The notes under the pieces: model-generated | Database searches by the model: none | What the model saw: the letters and a program-made list of their open reading frames with translations, nothing else | Told to the model about the DNA's origin: nothing | Shown: in pieces, positions 56,365-64,000 of the stretch | How positions within the stretch are numbered: position 1 is the first letter of the stretch | Layout: every line of letters starts with the position of its first letter | From: Pseudomonas sp. Choline-02u-1 | Lineage (GTDB): Bacteria; Pseudomonadota; Gammaproteobacteria; Pseudomonadales; Pseudomonadaceae | DNA length: 64,000 nt | Direction: 5' to 3' | Assembly: GCF_002836515.1 (NCBI RefSeq) | Contig: NZ_PJBC01000063.1 | Span: 62,001-126,000 of the forward strand | Translations under genes and position numbers: made by a program

Positions 56365-58133
56365 ACGCCCGAATTCCTTGTCGAGGGCTGATATTGCCTG
56401 CTCATACTGAGCCCGCCCGGTGCCTGTGCAGCTTTCTCGCGCTGCTGTTCGTGCTGGCCGGAAAGTGCCTTGAGCACATCCTGACTCGGGCCGAACGCCT
56501 GCAAGCGCCCATCGTTGAGCACCAGCAGTTTGTCCGCCTGAGCCAATACCGAAGAGCGATGCGTGACCAGGATCACCGTGGTGCCCTGAGCCTTGAGTTG
56601 CGCAATAGCACTGGCCAGTGCGGCTTCACCGACGGTGTCGAGGTTGGAATTGGGTTCATCCAGCACCACCAGGCTTGGCGTGCCGTACAGCGCGCGGGCC
56701 AGGGCCACACGTTGCTTCTGGCCACCGGACAAGCCGCTGCCGTCCTCGCCCAGTTGCGTGTCATACCCCAGCGGCAGACGCAGGATCATCTCGTGGACGC
56801 CGGCCTGCTGCGCGGCAGTGACGACTTTTTGCGAATCGGCTTCGCTGAAACGCGCAATGTTCTCGGCGATGGTGCCGCTGAACAACTCGATGTCTTGCGG
56901 CAGGTAGCCAATGTAGGGACCGAGCTGATCACGATTCCAGCGGTGGATATCAGCGCCATCCAGACGCACCGTGCCGCCCAGAACGGGCCACACGCCGACC
57001 AGCACCCGGGCCAGCGTCGATTTGCCCGAGCCTGAGGCGCCGAGCACGCCAAGCACTTCGCCGGCACCTAGACTGAAATTGACCAGGTGCAGCGTCGCCG
57101 CACGTTGCCCCGGCGGGCCGGCGCTGACTTGCTCGAAAGTGATCTGACCTTTCGGTGCCGGCAGCGCCATCGCTTCGTCGCTGGGTGGAAAGGCCTGCAA
57201 CAGCGCATCAAGGCGCTGATAAGCCAGCTTCGCCCCGCTCCACTGTTTCCACACGGCGATCAACTGGTCGATCGGGCTCAGTACGCGGCCCATCAGGATC
57301 GAACCGGCGATCATCATGCCGGCGGTCATGTCGCCCTTGATCACCAGCAGCGCGCCCAGCCCAAGCACCAACGATTGCAGGCACAAACGCAGCGTCTTGC
57401 TCAGGGAACTGATCACCGCGCCAGTATCGCTGGCCTGGTTCTGCAAGCCGAGAAAGCGCGAATGCACGCCAAACCAGCGTGTGCGCAGCGAGCCGAGCAT
57501 GCCCATCGCCTGAATGGTTTCGGCGTTGTGCAAATGGCTGGTGGCCAATTGGCTGGACTGCTGGGAAAACCCGGCGGCCTCGCCCAGCGGCTTTTTGGTC
57601 ATGTATTCGTTGAGGCATGCGAGCGCGATCAACAGCAACGCCCCCGCCGTCGCCAGCACCCCGAGCCAAACGTTGAACAAATAGATGACAAACAGATAGA
57701 CCGGGAACCATGGCGCATCGAAGAAGGCGAACAGCGCCGGGCCGGTGACGAACTGGCGGATGTGGGTCAGGTCGCCCAGCGCTTGCCCGGCGTTGCCCTC
57801 GCCCTTGAACAGGTTGCGTTCAAACGCGGCTTGATAGACGCGCAGATTGAAGCGTCGCTCCAACTGGCTGCCGATGCGGATTACGATGAAGCTGCGGATC
57901 ACTTCCAGCAGCCCGATGAGGGCAAAGAATCCGACCACCATCAACGACAGCATCGCCAGGGTGGTTTCGTTCTGCGACGACAGCACCCGGTCATAAACTT
58001 GCAGCATGTAGATCGACGGTACCAGCATCAACACGTTGATCAGCGCGGTGAAACAACCGACGCTGATCAGGATGCTTTTATAGTCGCCCAGTGCCTTGAT
58101 TAACGGAGCGGCAGGAGACTTCGCCATCTTCAT
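56361..58133 (-). CDS. aprD: AprD: ABC transporter ATPase/permease of the type I exporter
   Basis: 590 aa. The membrane domain (about 20-300) is followed by the ATPase domain with Walker A LGASGSGKSTLARVL, signature LSGGQKQRVALARAL and Walker B LVVLDEPNSNLD. There is no N-terminal C39 peptidase, as expected for an RTX exporter that recognises an uncleaved C-terminal signal. A 180-base gap separates it from inh, so a local promoter is possible. Confidence 0.95.
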   Translation of the reverse strand: MKMAKSPAAPLIKALGDYKSILISVGCFTALINVLMLVPSIYMLQVYDRVLSSQNETTLAMLSLMVVGFFALIGLLEVIRSFIVIRIGSQLERRFNLRVYQAAFERNLFKGEGNAGQALGDLTHIRQFVTGPALFAFFDAPWFPVYLFVIYLFNVWLGVLATAGALLLIALACLNEYMTKKPLGEAAGFSQQSSQLATSHLHNAETIQAMGMLGSLRTRWFGVHSRFLGLQNQASDTGAVISSLSKTLRLCLQSLVLGLGALLVIKGDMTAGMMIAGSILMGRVLSPIDQLIAVWKQWSGAKLAYQRLDALLQAFPPSDEAMALPAPKGQITFEQVSAGPPGQRAATLHLVNFSLGAGEVLGVLGASGSGKSTLARVLVGVWPVLGGTVRLDGADIHRWNRDQLGPYIGYLPQDIELFSGTIAENIARFSEADSQKVVTAAQQAGVHEMILRLPLGYDTQLGEDGSGLSGGQKQRVALARALYGTPSLVVLDEPNSNLDTVGEAALASAIAQLKAQGTTVILVTHRSSVLAQADKLLVLNDGRLQAFGPSQDVLKALSGQHEQQREKAAQAPGGLSMSRQYQPSTRNSGV

Positions 58134-58313
58134 TGATTCTTCCTGAGTTCATAGTCTCGTCATTGCCGAACGAGCATTCCATTGAATATTGCGCTGGCCT
58201 GCAAAGAGGATGAGCAAGTAGCGCTTACAATTTCATAACAAGTAAATGGGCCCCGCGCATATAACCCGCAGGCAGTGCCATATATCAACTACCTGCAACT
58301 TTCCATTCGTTGC

Positions 58314-58736
58314 TTAGTGTTCGACACGCTCCAGCAAAATGAGCAAATGCGGACTCAATCTGCTTGTATACAAGCCTTCACGCTGGCGGCTGAAGAAAGC
58401 GATTCTCGAACCTTCCTTGCCGGTGATGGCAATACCATCGGGCTCGGGAAACCAGCCGATCGGCGCTTCGCTCAACCACGCGCCCAGGCACTCGGCGCCT
58501 GCACCCAAAGTCTGGTTCGGCGCGAGATCGACCAGGCATGTGTTCGACGGCTTGTCTTGCAGCGTTCGCGCTTCATGCGTGTCGTTGTGACCGGTCAATG
58601 TGGCCTGCCAGCGCCCGGCGAATACCGAGGGTTCTTCGAGTCTGAGGCTGCTTGCCATGCTTGTCGCTCCGCTCATCATCAGCGTGACTGCCATCAGCCA
58701 TGCCATCGTAGTGTCAGTAAAAACGTATCCACGCAT
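58314..58736 (-). CDS. inh: Inh: periplasmic inhibitor of alkaline protease
   Basis: 140 aa from ATG 58736 with a signal peptide (AWLMAVTLMMSGATSMA). The mature start SSLRLEEPSVFAGRWQATLT would insert its N terminus into the AprA active site. The disulfide pair is in SNTCLVDL and GAECLGAW. The eight-stranded barrel ends near LILLERVEH. Inh protects the periplasm from stray AprA. It follows aprA by 91 bases, with a hairpin between them. Confidence 0.92.
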   Translation of the reverse strand: MRGYVFTDTTMAWLMAVTLMMSGATSMASSLRLEEPSVFAGRWQATLTGHNDTHEARTLQDKPSNTCLVDLAPNQTLGAGAECLGAWLSEAPIGWFPEPDGIAITGKEGSRIAFFSRQREGLYTSRLSPHLLILLERVEH

Positions 58737-58792
58737 AGGAAATTTCACTTCCGCTCGTAGCCTTGCCCGGCGATCAGGCCGATGCAAGCGAA

Positions 58793-58819
58793 GAAAGCGA
58801 CGCACGCGGCGCCGCTTTC
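58793..58819 (-). terminator. Hairpin between aprA and inh (attenuator-like)
   Basis: GAAAGCG and CGCTTTC (58813-58819 and 58793-58799) form a 7-bp stem 8 bases after the aprA stop, followed by TTC. It probably lowers read-through so that AprA is made in excess of Inh and the exporter. Confidence 0.6.
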
Positions 58820-58827
58820 CCTTTACA

Positions 58828-60273
58828 TCACGCGACGATGTCGCTGGTCGCTGCCTGGCCAACGGTGCTGACGATGAAGTCCGCCACGCCATGCCCGGAG
58901 AAATCCACCGACAACAGGCTGTTGCCGCCCGACGACGTCAACACTGCATCGCCAGCGGAACCGCTGAAGCTATTGACGAAGTGCAGGCCAGCGCCGTTGG
59001 TGATGCCGGTCAGATCGATTTTGTCGAGACCGCTGACGAAATCGAGAATCTGATCGATCGCACCCGGCTTGGAATCCGAACTGGCCGCGAACACAAAGGT
59101 GTCCGAACCGGCACCGCCCCACAGTTTGTCGGCACCGCCTGCGCCGTAGAGGATGTCGTTACCGGCACCGCCCTTCAGCTCGTTGGCCACGCTGTTGCCG
59201 ATCAACAGATCACTGCCCGAACCGCCAATCGCGTTCTCGATGACTGCGCCCTTGGCAATCGATACGTTGCCGACCATGCCGCCCACGTCGGAGTACGAAG
59301 CGCCATTGAGGTTGATCTTCTGGTTTTGGGTGAAACCGGAGAAATCCAGGGTGTCCTTGCCGCCGGCGTCCCACACCGAGAAGACCACTTTGTCGCTCGA
59401 TGATGAAGCGCTGAGGAAATCACGGCCGGTATTGGAGTTGAAGCCGTAGGTGGTGTCGCCGGTGCGGGTCGTGGTGTTGGCGCCGTAGAGTTTCTGGATC
59501 GCCGCGATGTCATCCATCAGCGGGCCGGACGAGTAGGCTTCGACGCCGCCCTTGCTGAAGTTCTGGTTGGTGTTGCTCTCGCTCCAGTAACTCATGACGC
59601 TGTAGCCACGAGTGTCCTGGCCGTAAGTCGCGTCGTTGTAGGTCGGGTTGCCATTGCCTGCGTTATAGTCGCCAGGGTGAGCAAGGCCCAGGGTATGGCC
59701 GATTTCGTGGGTCAGGGTCTGACGACCGTAGTTGTTCAGATCCGGGTTCTTGTTCTGGGTATAACCGCTGTTGATCAGGTACCACGAAGTACCGTCATAA
59801 CCAGCGCCGGTGCCCGGCAGATAGGCAAACGCCGCAGCGCCGTCCTGGCCACCGCTGTAGTTGCCGAAGGTCATGTGCCCGTCGCCACCCGAGGCTCGCT
59901 CGGTGAAGGTGACATTGGCAACGTCGGCCCAGGATTGCATGGCGAGCTTGGCCTGGGTTTGCTGCTGCGCGCTGAACTGACTGAATCCGCTGATCCCGTG
60001 CTTGTTCATTGTGCTGTTCGAGGCCGACGTCAGGAACGTATAGGTCAGCTCGATCGTGCCGCTGCCGTCCTTGTCCTGGTAGACAGCGCCATCACGCAGC
60101 AATTGCGTAGCCGCCTGGTCGACGGTATACGAGGGTTTGCCATTGACTGTGAGGTTACCGCCACGGTCGTACTGATGGCTGAAGCTATTGATCTGGTTGT
60201 AAGCCGAGCTGAAGGCGGCCAGCTGGAAAGCCTGTTCGGCGCTATCAATAGCGTTGGTTTTAACTTTCGACAT
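58828..60273 (-). CDS. aprA: AprA/AprX: serralysin-type alkaline metalloprotease
   Basis: 481 aa from ATG 60273; the longer frame runs into the leader. There is a short propeptide, then the metzincin zinc site HEIGHTLGLAH (189-199) with the Met-turn SVMSY (Met227). RTX calcium repeats follow (GGSGSDLLIGN, GGAGNDILYGAGGADKLWGG). The C terminus carries the type I signal. There is no Sec signal. The enzyme is the heat-stable extracellular protease of milk-spoiling pseudomonads. It is first in the locus and probably controlled through its leader. Confidence 0.96.
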   Translation of the reverse strand: MSKVKTNAIDSAEQAFQLAAFSSAYNQINSFSHQYDRGGNLTVNGKPSYTVDQAATQLLRDGAVYQDKDGSGTIELTYTFLTSASNSTMNKHGISGFSQFSAQQQTQAKLAMQSWADVANVTFTERASGGDGHMTFGNYSGGQDGAAAFAYLPGTGAGYDGTSWYLINSGYTQNKNPDLNNYGRQTLTHEIGHTLGLAHPGDYNAGNGNPTYNDATYGQDTRGYSVMSYWSESNTNQNFSKGGVEAYSSGPLMDDIAAIQKLYGANTTTRTGDTTYGFNSNTGRDFLSASSSSDKVVFSVWDAGGKDTLDFSGFTQNQKINLNGASYSDVGGMVGNVSIAKGAVIENAIGGSGSDLLIGNSVANELKGGAGNDILYGAGGADKLWGGAGSDTFVFAASSDSKPGAIDQILDFVSGLDKIDLTGITNGAGLHFVNSFSGSAGDAVLTSSGGNSLLSVDFSGHGVADFIVSTVGQAATSDIVA

Positions 60274-60280
60274 AAACACA

Positions 60281-60288
60281 CTTCCTTG
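60281..60288 (-). promoter_or_regulatory. aprA ribosome-binding site matching the RsmA/CsrA core
   Basis: The mRNA reads CAAGGAAG, a full match to the CANGGANG consensus, placed as the Shine-Dalgarno 7 bases before ATG 60273. RsmA bound here would block translation, as is known for Gac/Rsm control of exoprotease in this group. Two more GGA triplets lie upstream in the leader. Confidence 0.7.
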
Positions 60289-60316
60289 TTTAGCAATGGA
60301 ACAGTTTTTGTCCGAC

Positions 60317-60342
60317 AGGACGATCTTTGGCGAGATCGTCCT
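60317..60342 (-). promoter_or_regulatory. Perfect stem-loop in the aprA leader
   Basis: AGGACGATCT (60317-60326) and AGATCGTCCT (60333-60342) form a perfect 10-bp stem with a 6-base loop, about 29 bases upstream of the CAAGGAAG ribosome site. No T run follows on the aprA strand, so it is unlikely to be a simple terminator. The AT-rich stretch at 60508-60545 further up may hold the promoter. Confidence 0.65.
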
Positions 60343-60613
60343 ATCACTCGCCCAATGAAGGCGTAACGAACCTGACACAATTTGAAATCTGTCGTAAAGG
60401 ATTTTTTTGCGATCCAATTTGGCGGTGTCAGGAAACTGCCGTAAACAAAGCGTGCGGCGAGGAAAGAATGTTTTTAGTTGGTGGGATAGCAGGATTTGCC
60501 TGAAGATTTTCTATTTAAATATTAAATATCAGTAAGTTTTGATTTGTCGGGCAAGTCACACTTTCAAGCTGCGGTGCCAGTGCTTTGATATCAACTCCAT
60601 GACTTTATTCGGA

Positions 60614-60718
60614 CTGTAGGAGCTGACGAGTGCAACGAGGCTGCGATCTTTTGACTTTGACCTTTTTAAGATCAAGATCAAGAGATCGCAGCCTCGTTGC
60701 ACTCGTCAGCTCCTACAG
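60614..60718. repeat. Perfect 36-bp inverted repeat (variant REPIN) after the polyamine-binding gene
   Basis: Arms 60614-60649 and 60683-60718 are exact reverse complements around a 33-base AT-rich loop. The outer part resembles the GTAGGAGCTG...GCTGCGATCT REPs, but the middle reads ACGAGTGCAACGAG in place of CCGAAG. It lies 12 bases after the binding-protein stop and may end its transcript. The rest of the 456-base gap is the aprA leader and promoter. Confidence 0.9.
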
Positions 60719-60729
60719 AGGACGGAGGT

Positions 60730-61815
60730 TCAGCTACCGGTACGAATCTTGTTCCACACCCGCGTACGAATCCGGTCGATATTCAACGGCATCGCCTCCA
60801 GCGCAAACAGCTTGCCCATCATTTCCGGGCTCGGGTAAACCTTGGTGTCGTTCTTGATCGCCGGGTCGATCAGTTTGTCGGCTTGTTCGTTGCCATTGGC
60901 GTAATGCACGTAATTGGTGATGCCGGCCATGACGTCCGGGCGCAGCAGGTAGTTCATGAAGGCGTAGCCGGCCTTTTCGTCCGGTGCGTCGACGGGCATG
61001 GCGACCATGTCGAACCAGATCGCAGCGCCCTCCTTGGGAATCGCATAACCGATCTCGACGCCGTTCCTGGCTTCACTGGCGCGGTTTTCGGCCTGGAGGA
61101 TGTCGCCGGAAAAACCAACCGCGACGCAGATGTCGCCGTTGGCCAGGTCGCTGGTGTATTTCGAGGAATGAAAATAGCTGACGTACGGACGCACTTTCAT
61201 CAGCAGCGCTTCGGCTTTCTTGTAGTCGTCGGGATTCTTGCTGTGGTGTGGCAGGCCGAGGTAGTTGAGCGCCGCCGGTAGCAGTTCCGGGCCGTTGTCG
61301 AGGATCGCCACGCCGCACTTCTGCAGTTTTTCCATGTATTCGGGTTTGAAGATCAGATCCCAGGAATTCACCGGCGCGTTGTCGCCCAGCACCGCTTTGA
61401 CCTTGGCAATGTTGTAGCCGATACCGGTGCTGCCCCAAAGATACGGGAAGCCGTGCTCGTTGTTGGGGTCGTTGGTCTGCAAGGCCTTGAGCAGCGCCGG
61501 GTTTAGATTCTTCCAGTTCGGCAACTGACTCTTGTCGAGTTTCTTCAGCGCCCCACCCTGAATCTGCCGCGCCATGAAGTGATTCGACGGGAAGACCACG
61601 TCGTAACCGGATTTGCCGGTCATCAACTTGCCGTCGAGAGTTTCGTTGCTGTCGTAGACGTCATAGGTGACGCCGATACCCGTGTCTTTCTGGAAGTTCT
61701 TCGTGGTGTCCGGGGCAATGTAGTCGGACCAGTTGTAGACCTTGACCGTCTCGGCCGCGTGACTGACGGAAGCGGCCAGCAGCAGCGGCGCCAATGCGAG
61801 GGTTTTCTGGTTCAT
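60730..61815 (-). CDS. Periplasmic polyamine-binding protein (PotF/SpuD type)
   Basis: 361 aa from ATG 61815 with a signal peptide (LALAPLLLAASVSHA). PotF-family text is strong: VKVYNWSDYIAPDTTKNFQK, DSNETLDGKLMTGKSGYDVV, LWGSTGIGYNIAKVKAVLG and DGPELLPAALNYLGL-like (LDNGPELLPAALNYL). It binds putrescine or a related polyamine for an ABC importer. No permease or ATPase genes are beside it, so they are elsewhere or it is an orphan. The neighbouring cupin, FAD oxidase and AraC genes fit a polyamine-use set. Confidence 0.88.
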   Translation of the reverse strand: MNQKTLALAPLLLAASVSHAAETVKVYNWSDYIAPDTTKNFQKDTGIGVTYDVYDSNETLDGKLMTGKSGYDVVFPSNHFMARQIQGGALKKLDKSQLPNWKNLNPALLKALQTNDPNNEHGFPYLWGSTGIGYNIAKVKAVLGDNAPVNSWDLIFKPEYMEKLQKCGVAILDNGPELLPAALNYLGLPHHSKNPDDYKKAEALLMKVRPYVSYFHSSKYTSDLANGDICVAVGFSGDILQAENRASEARNGVEIGYAIPKEGAAIWFDMVAMPVDAPDEKAGYAFMNYLLRPDVMAGITNYVHYANGNEQADKLIDPAIKNDTKVYPSPEMMGKLFALEAMPLNIDRIRTRVWNKIRTGS

Positions 61816-61870
61816 GGGGCGATTCCTGTATGGGCTTTTTTTGTTGGCAGGCAATCAAAGGATCAAACAA

Positions 61871-62215
61871 TCAGAAAATCAGCACGTAGCTCTTGCGCAC
61901 GGTTTGCTGGATATCCCAGATTCCGAGCGTGTTGGCCGGCAACATCAGTGCGTCGCCGCCTTGTATGTGAAGGGTTTCGCCGCCGCCGTCGGGGGTGAAC
62001 GTGCAGCGCCCGGAAATGAAATGGCAGAACTCCTGCGCGGTGATCTGCCGGCGCCAGCGACCGGGGGTGCATTCCCAGACGCCGGTTTCAACGCCGTCGT
62101 CGCGCTCGACGCTGGTGGTCGAAGCAATTGCGACGGGCTCGCCGAGGGGGACGGCGACCGGGTTGGATTCCTCAAGCTCGAGCGTGGCAGTGTTCTTGAA
62201 TTGGGTGATGCTCAT
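61871..62215 (-). CDS. Small cupin (DUF861-like) protein
   Basis: 114 aa forming one cupin barrel: GVWECTPGRWRRQITAQEFC, HFISGRCTFTPDGGGETLHI and GGDALMLPANTLGIWDIQQT. Such proteins often sit in polyamine or amine catabolic clusters; the reaction is unknown. It is 55 bases upstream of the binding protein and 31 bases downstream of the oxidase gene, on the same strand. Confidence 0.85.
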   Translation of the reverse strand: MSITQFKNTATLELEESNPVAVPLGEPVAIASTTSVERDDGVETGVWECTPGRWRRQITAQEFCHFISGRCTFTPDGGGETLHIQGGDALMLPANTLGIWDIQQTVRKSYVLIF

Positions 62216-62246
62216 GGCGTGACCTGTTTATTGAGGGAAACGGCGT

Positions 62247-63653
62247 TTAGTGCATGAAACCTTCCATGAACCCGGCGACACGGCTGGCGAGCTTGCGCCG
62301 CCACGGTGCGGTCGCCGGATTGGCCAGCGTCTGGTCTTCATGCACGAAGCTTTTGATGATCGCGTTGTAACCGAGCCAGCGGCATGGCTCCGGCTCCCAG
62401 GCACGGAGCGCGTGAATGCCGCCGTCAGGCAGCACCCACGGTTGTTGGGTCAGCTCGCTGTCGCGCTCGAGAATCAGATCGGCCAGCGTCCGGCCGCCGA
62501 GATTGCTGGCACCGACGCCCTCGCCGCCGTAGCCGCCCGATAGGGCGATGCCGTTGGCGCGATCGCAGAGCATGTGCGGTTTGAAATGCCGCGACATGCC
62601 GAGGTTGCCGCCCCAGGCGTGGGTGATCTGCACATTTTTCAGTGGCGGGAACAGTTCGCCGAACAGATAGCGGCGCAACTCGACCTCGTCACGGGTCAGG
62701 TTGAAGTCATGGCGCAGCTTGCCAGCGAACTGATAACCGCCGCGGGCGCCGAAAATCAGGCGGTTGTCGGCACTGCGTTGGCCATAGGTGACCTGACGGC
62801 TGAACTCACTGAAGGCCTGCCCGCGATTGAGACCAATTTCGTCCCAGGTCGCAGCAGACAGCGGCTCGGTGGCGACGATCAGGCTTTGCACCGGCAACTG
62901 GTAGCGACCGAGTGGCGGCAACGTCACCGAGTAACCTTCCACGGCCGGGACGATCCAGCGGCTGCGCACGCTGGCCTTGGCGGTGCGCAAACTGCCGGAT
63001 TGCCATTGAATGACCGGGCTGTTTTCGTAGATTTTCACGCCCATGTTCAGCACGGTCCGCGCCAGGCCACGCACCAGTTTCGCCGGGTGAATGGTCGCCA
63101 CGTGAGGGGCAAAGATTCCGCCGTAGGGTTTCGCCACACGGATCTGCTGAGCCAACTGCTCGGGGCTGAGCCAGCGGTAATCGTTGTCGGTCAGACCCTG
63201 AGCGTGCAGCTTACTCAGGTATTCGCGCAACACCGCCTCCTGCTCGGGATAGCGCGCCGCACAATAAAGCACCCCGCCCTTACGGTAATCGCAGTCGATG
63301 CGTTCGCGTTCGAGGACGATCTCAACTTCGTCCGGGATGTTGTGCAGCAGGTCGTACGAAGCGCGGCGCTGCTCTGGCGATAATGCTGCCAGCAGACGAT
63401 CCTCGCCGAGCAGATTGCCCATCAGCCAACCGCCATTGCGTCCGGATGCACCGAAGCCGGCGGTTTGCGCCTCGACGATGGCGATATCCAGGCCAGGCGC
63501 GTGTTTCTTCAGGTAGTACGCCGTCCACAATCCGGTATAACCGGCGCCGATGATTGCTACGTCGACATCTAGGTCCCGCTCCAGCGCAGGCCGCGCCAGT
63601 AGGGGCTCATCGAGCTGATCCATCCATAAACTGATCGTGCGCCACGCCGACAT
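62247..63653 (-). CDS. FAD-dependent amine oxidase (PuuB/PauB-like, DAO family)
   Basis: 468 aa. The FAD loop is VDVAIIGAGYTGLWTAYYLK, with EAQTAGFGASGRNGGWLMGN typical of the gamma-glutamylputrescine oxidase group. The C-terminal FAD motif is GIALSGGYGGEGVGASNLGG. It likely oxidises gamma-glutamyl-polyamines or a similar amine. The AraC-type regulator gene ends 51 bases upstream. Confidence 0.87.
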   Translation of the reverse strand: MSAWRTISLWMDQLDEPLLARPALERDLDVDVAIIGAGYTGLWTAYYLKKHAPGLDIAIVEAQTAGFGASGRNGGWLMGNLLGEDRLLAALSPEQRRASYDLLHNIPDEVEIVLERERIDCDYRKGGVLYCAARYPEQEAVLREYLSKLHAQGLTDNDYRWLSPEQLAQQIRVAKPYGGIFAPHVATIHPAKLVRGLARTVLNMGVKIYENSPVIQWQSGSLRTAKASVRSRWIVPAVEGYSVTLPPLGRYQLPVQSLIVATEPLSAATWDEIGLNRGQAFSEFSRQVTYGQRSADNRLIFGARGGYQFAGKLRHDFNLTRDEVELRRYLFGELFPPLKNVQITHAWGGNLGMSRHFKPHMLCDRANGIALSGGYGGEGVGASNLGGRTLADLILERDSELTQQPWVLPDGGIHALRAWEPEPCRWLGYNAIIKSFVHEDQTLANPATAPWRRKLASRVAGFMEGFMH

Positions 63654-63704
63654 GCCAGACTCCGCCCTGAAAACCTTCGATGGCGTCGATCCTAGTGGTT
63701 GCCT

Positions 63705-64000
63705 TCAGTGGCTGTCTTGCGCGCGTGCCCGCAGAGAAATTTGTTTGGCGTAGGCCTTGGGTGATTGGCCGGTGTGCTCGCGAAAGCACTTGTAAAACGC
63801 CGACAGCGAGTTGAAGCCAGCGGCAAAGGCCAACTCGTCGACGCGCAACGGCGGCATGGCGCTGTTCAGCGCACGCAGCAAATGCTGCAGGCGCGCCTGA
63901 TTGACGTAGCGATAGAAGCTCTGCCCGAGCACCTGGTTGAGCAAATAGGAAATCTGATTGCGGCTGTACCCGCACTCCTTTGCCACCCGTTGCAGGTCGA
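63705..64000 (-). CDS. AraC-family regulator, C-terminal part (5' end beyond window)
   Basis: The frame runs off the right edge. The visible 98 or so residues are a full AraC double helix-turn-helix: DLQRVAKECGYSRNQISYLL, then DELAFAAGFNSLSAFYKCFR and TGQSPKAYAKQ. The sensor domain is not visible. Its position suggests control of the downstream amine-oxidase set. Confidence 0.9.
   Translation of the reverse strand, partial: DLQRVAKECGYSRNQISYLLNQVLGQSFYRYVNQARLQHLLRALNSAMPPLRVDELAFAAGFNSLSAFYKCFREHTGQSPKAYAKQISLRARAQDSH

Overview
The window is a GC-rich chromosomal segment of a Pseudomonas of the P. fluorescens group. The best evidence is the complete alkaline protease/lipase locus (aprA-inh-aprD-aprE-aprF-prtA-prtB-lipA), an OprD-type porin, the selABC/fdo cluster and dense Pseudomonas-type REP/REPIN repeats. 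No prophage, integrase, insertion sequence, CRISPR array or rRNA is visible.

Layout. 1-3419: the EfeO-EfeB-EfeM periplasmic iron-uptake genes. 3.5-10.1 kb: housekeeping genes (pssA, a decayed TetR gene, a DUF1348 protein, yfcA, nudC, a dienoyl-CoA isomerase, a PQQ-type sugar dehydrogenase and a small secreted protein). 10.3-13.1 kb: Ku (end joining), LpxO (lipid A hydroxylation) and a small membrane protein. 13.2-17.8 kb (minus): a HemK-like methyltransferase paired with a haem-oxygenase-like iron enzyme, and a ZIP transporter paired with a zinc dehydrogenase. 18.2-22.6 kb (plus): ybiT, an MFS carrier and an OprD porin. 22.7-32.7 kb (minus): a selenoprotein block comprising fdoG (in-frame UGA), fdoH, fdoI, fdhE, selA, selB and tRNA-Sec (selC), followed by five exact-length 134-bp tandem units, each containing a REPIN. 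33-38.5 kb: a PatB-type lyase, an SDR, a Yip1 protein, a cation/proton antiporter and two unknown proteins. 38.6-44.5 kb (minus): FAN1-type nuclease, Fe-S helicase and hybrid PAS sensor kinase genes, overlapping end to end. 44.6 kb: a small lipoprotein. 45.0-60.3 kb (minus): the secreted protease/lipase locus. 60.7-64 kb (minus): a polyamine-type set (binding protein, cupin, FAD oxidase, start of an AraC regulator).

How the genes work together. SelA, SelB and tRNA-Sec decode the UGA of FdoG, whose SECIS-like hairpin lies just after the codon; FdhE matures the FdoGHI membrane formate dehydrogenase. AprDEF is a type I exporter for the RTX proteins AprA and LipA; Inh guards the periplasm against AprA; PrtA and PrtB are subtilisin autotransporters. 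The aprA leader carries a perfect 10-bp hairpin and a ribosome-binding site matching the RsmA/CsrA core motif.

The most unusual non-coding pattern is that three separate tandem duplications (179 bp x2, 134 bp x5, 366 bp x2) each contain a REPIN. The 366-bp event copied the lipA translation start and the prtB stop region.
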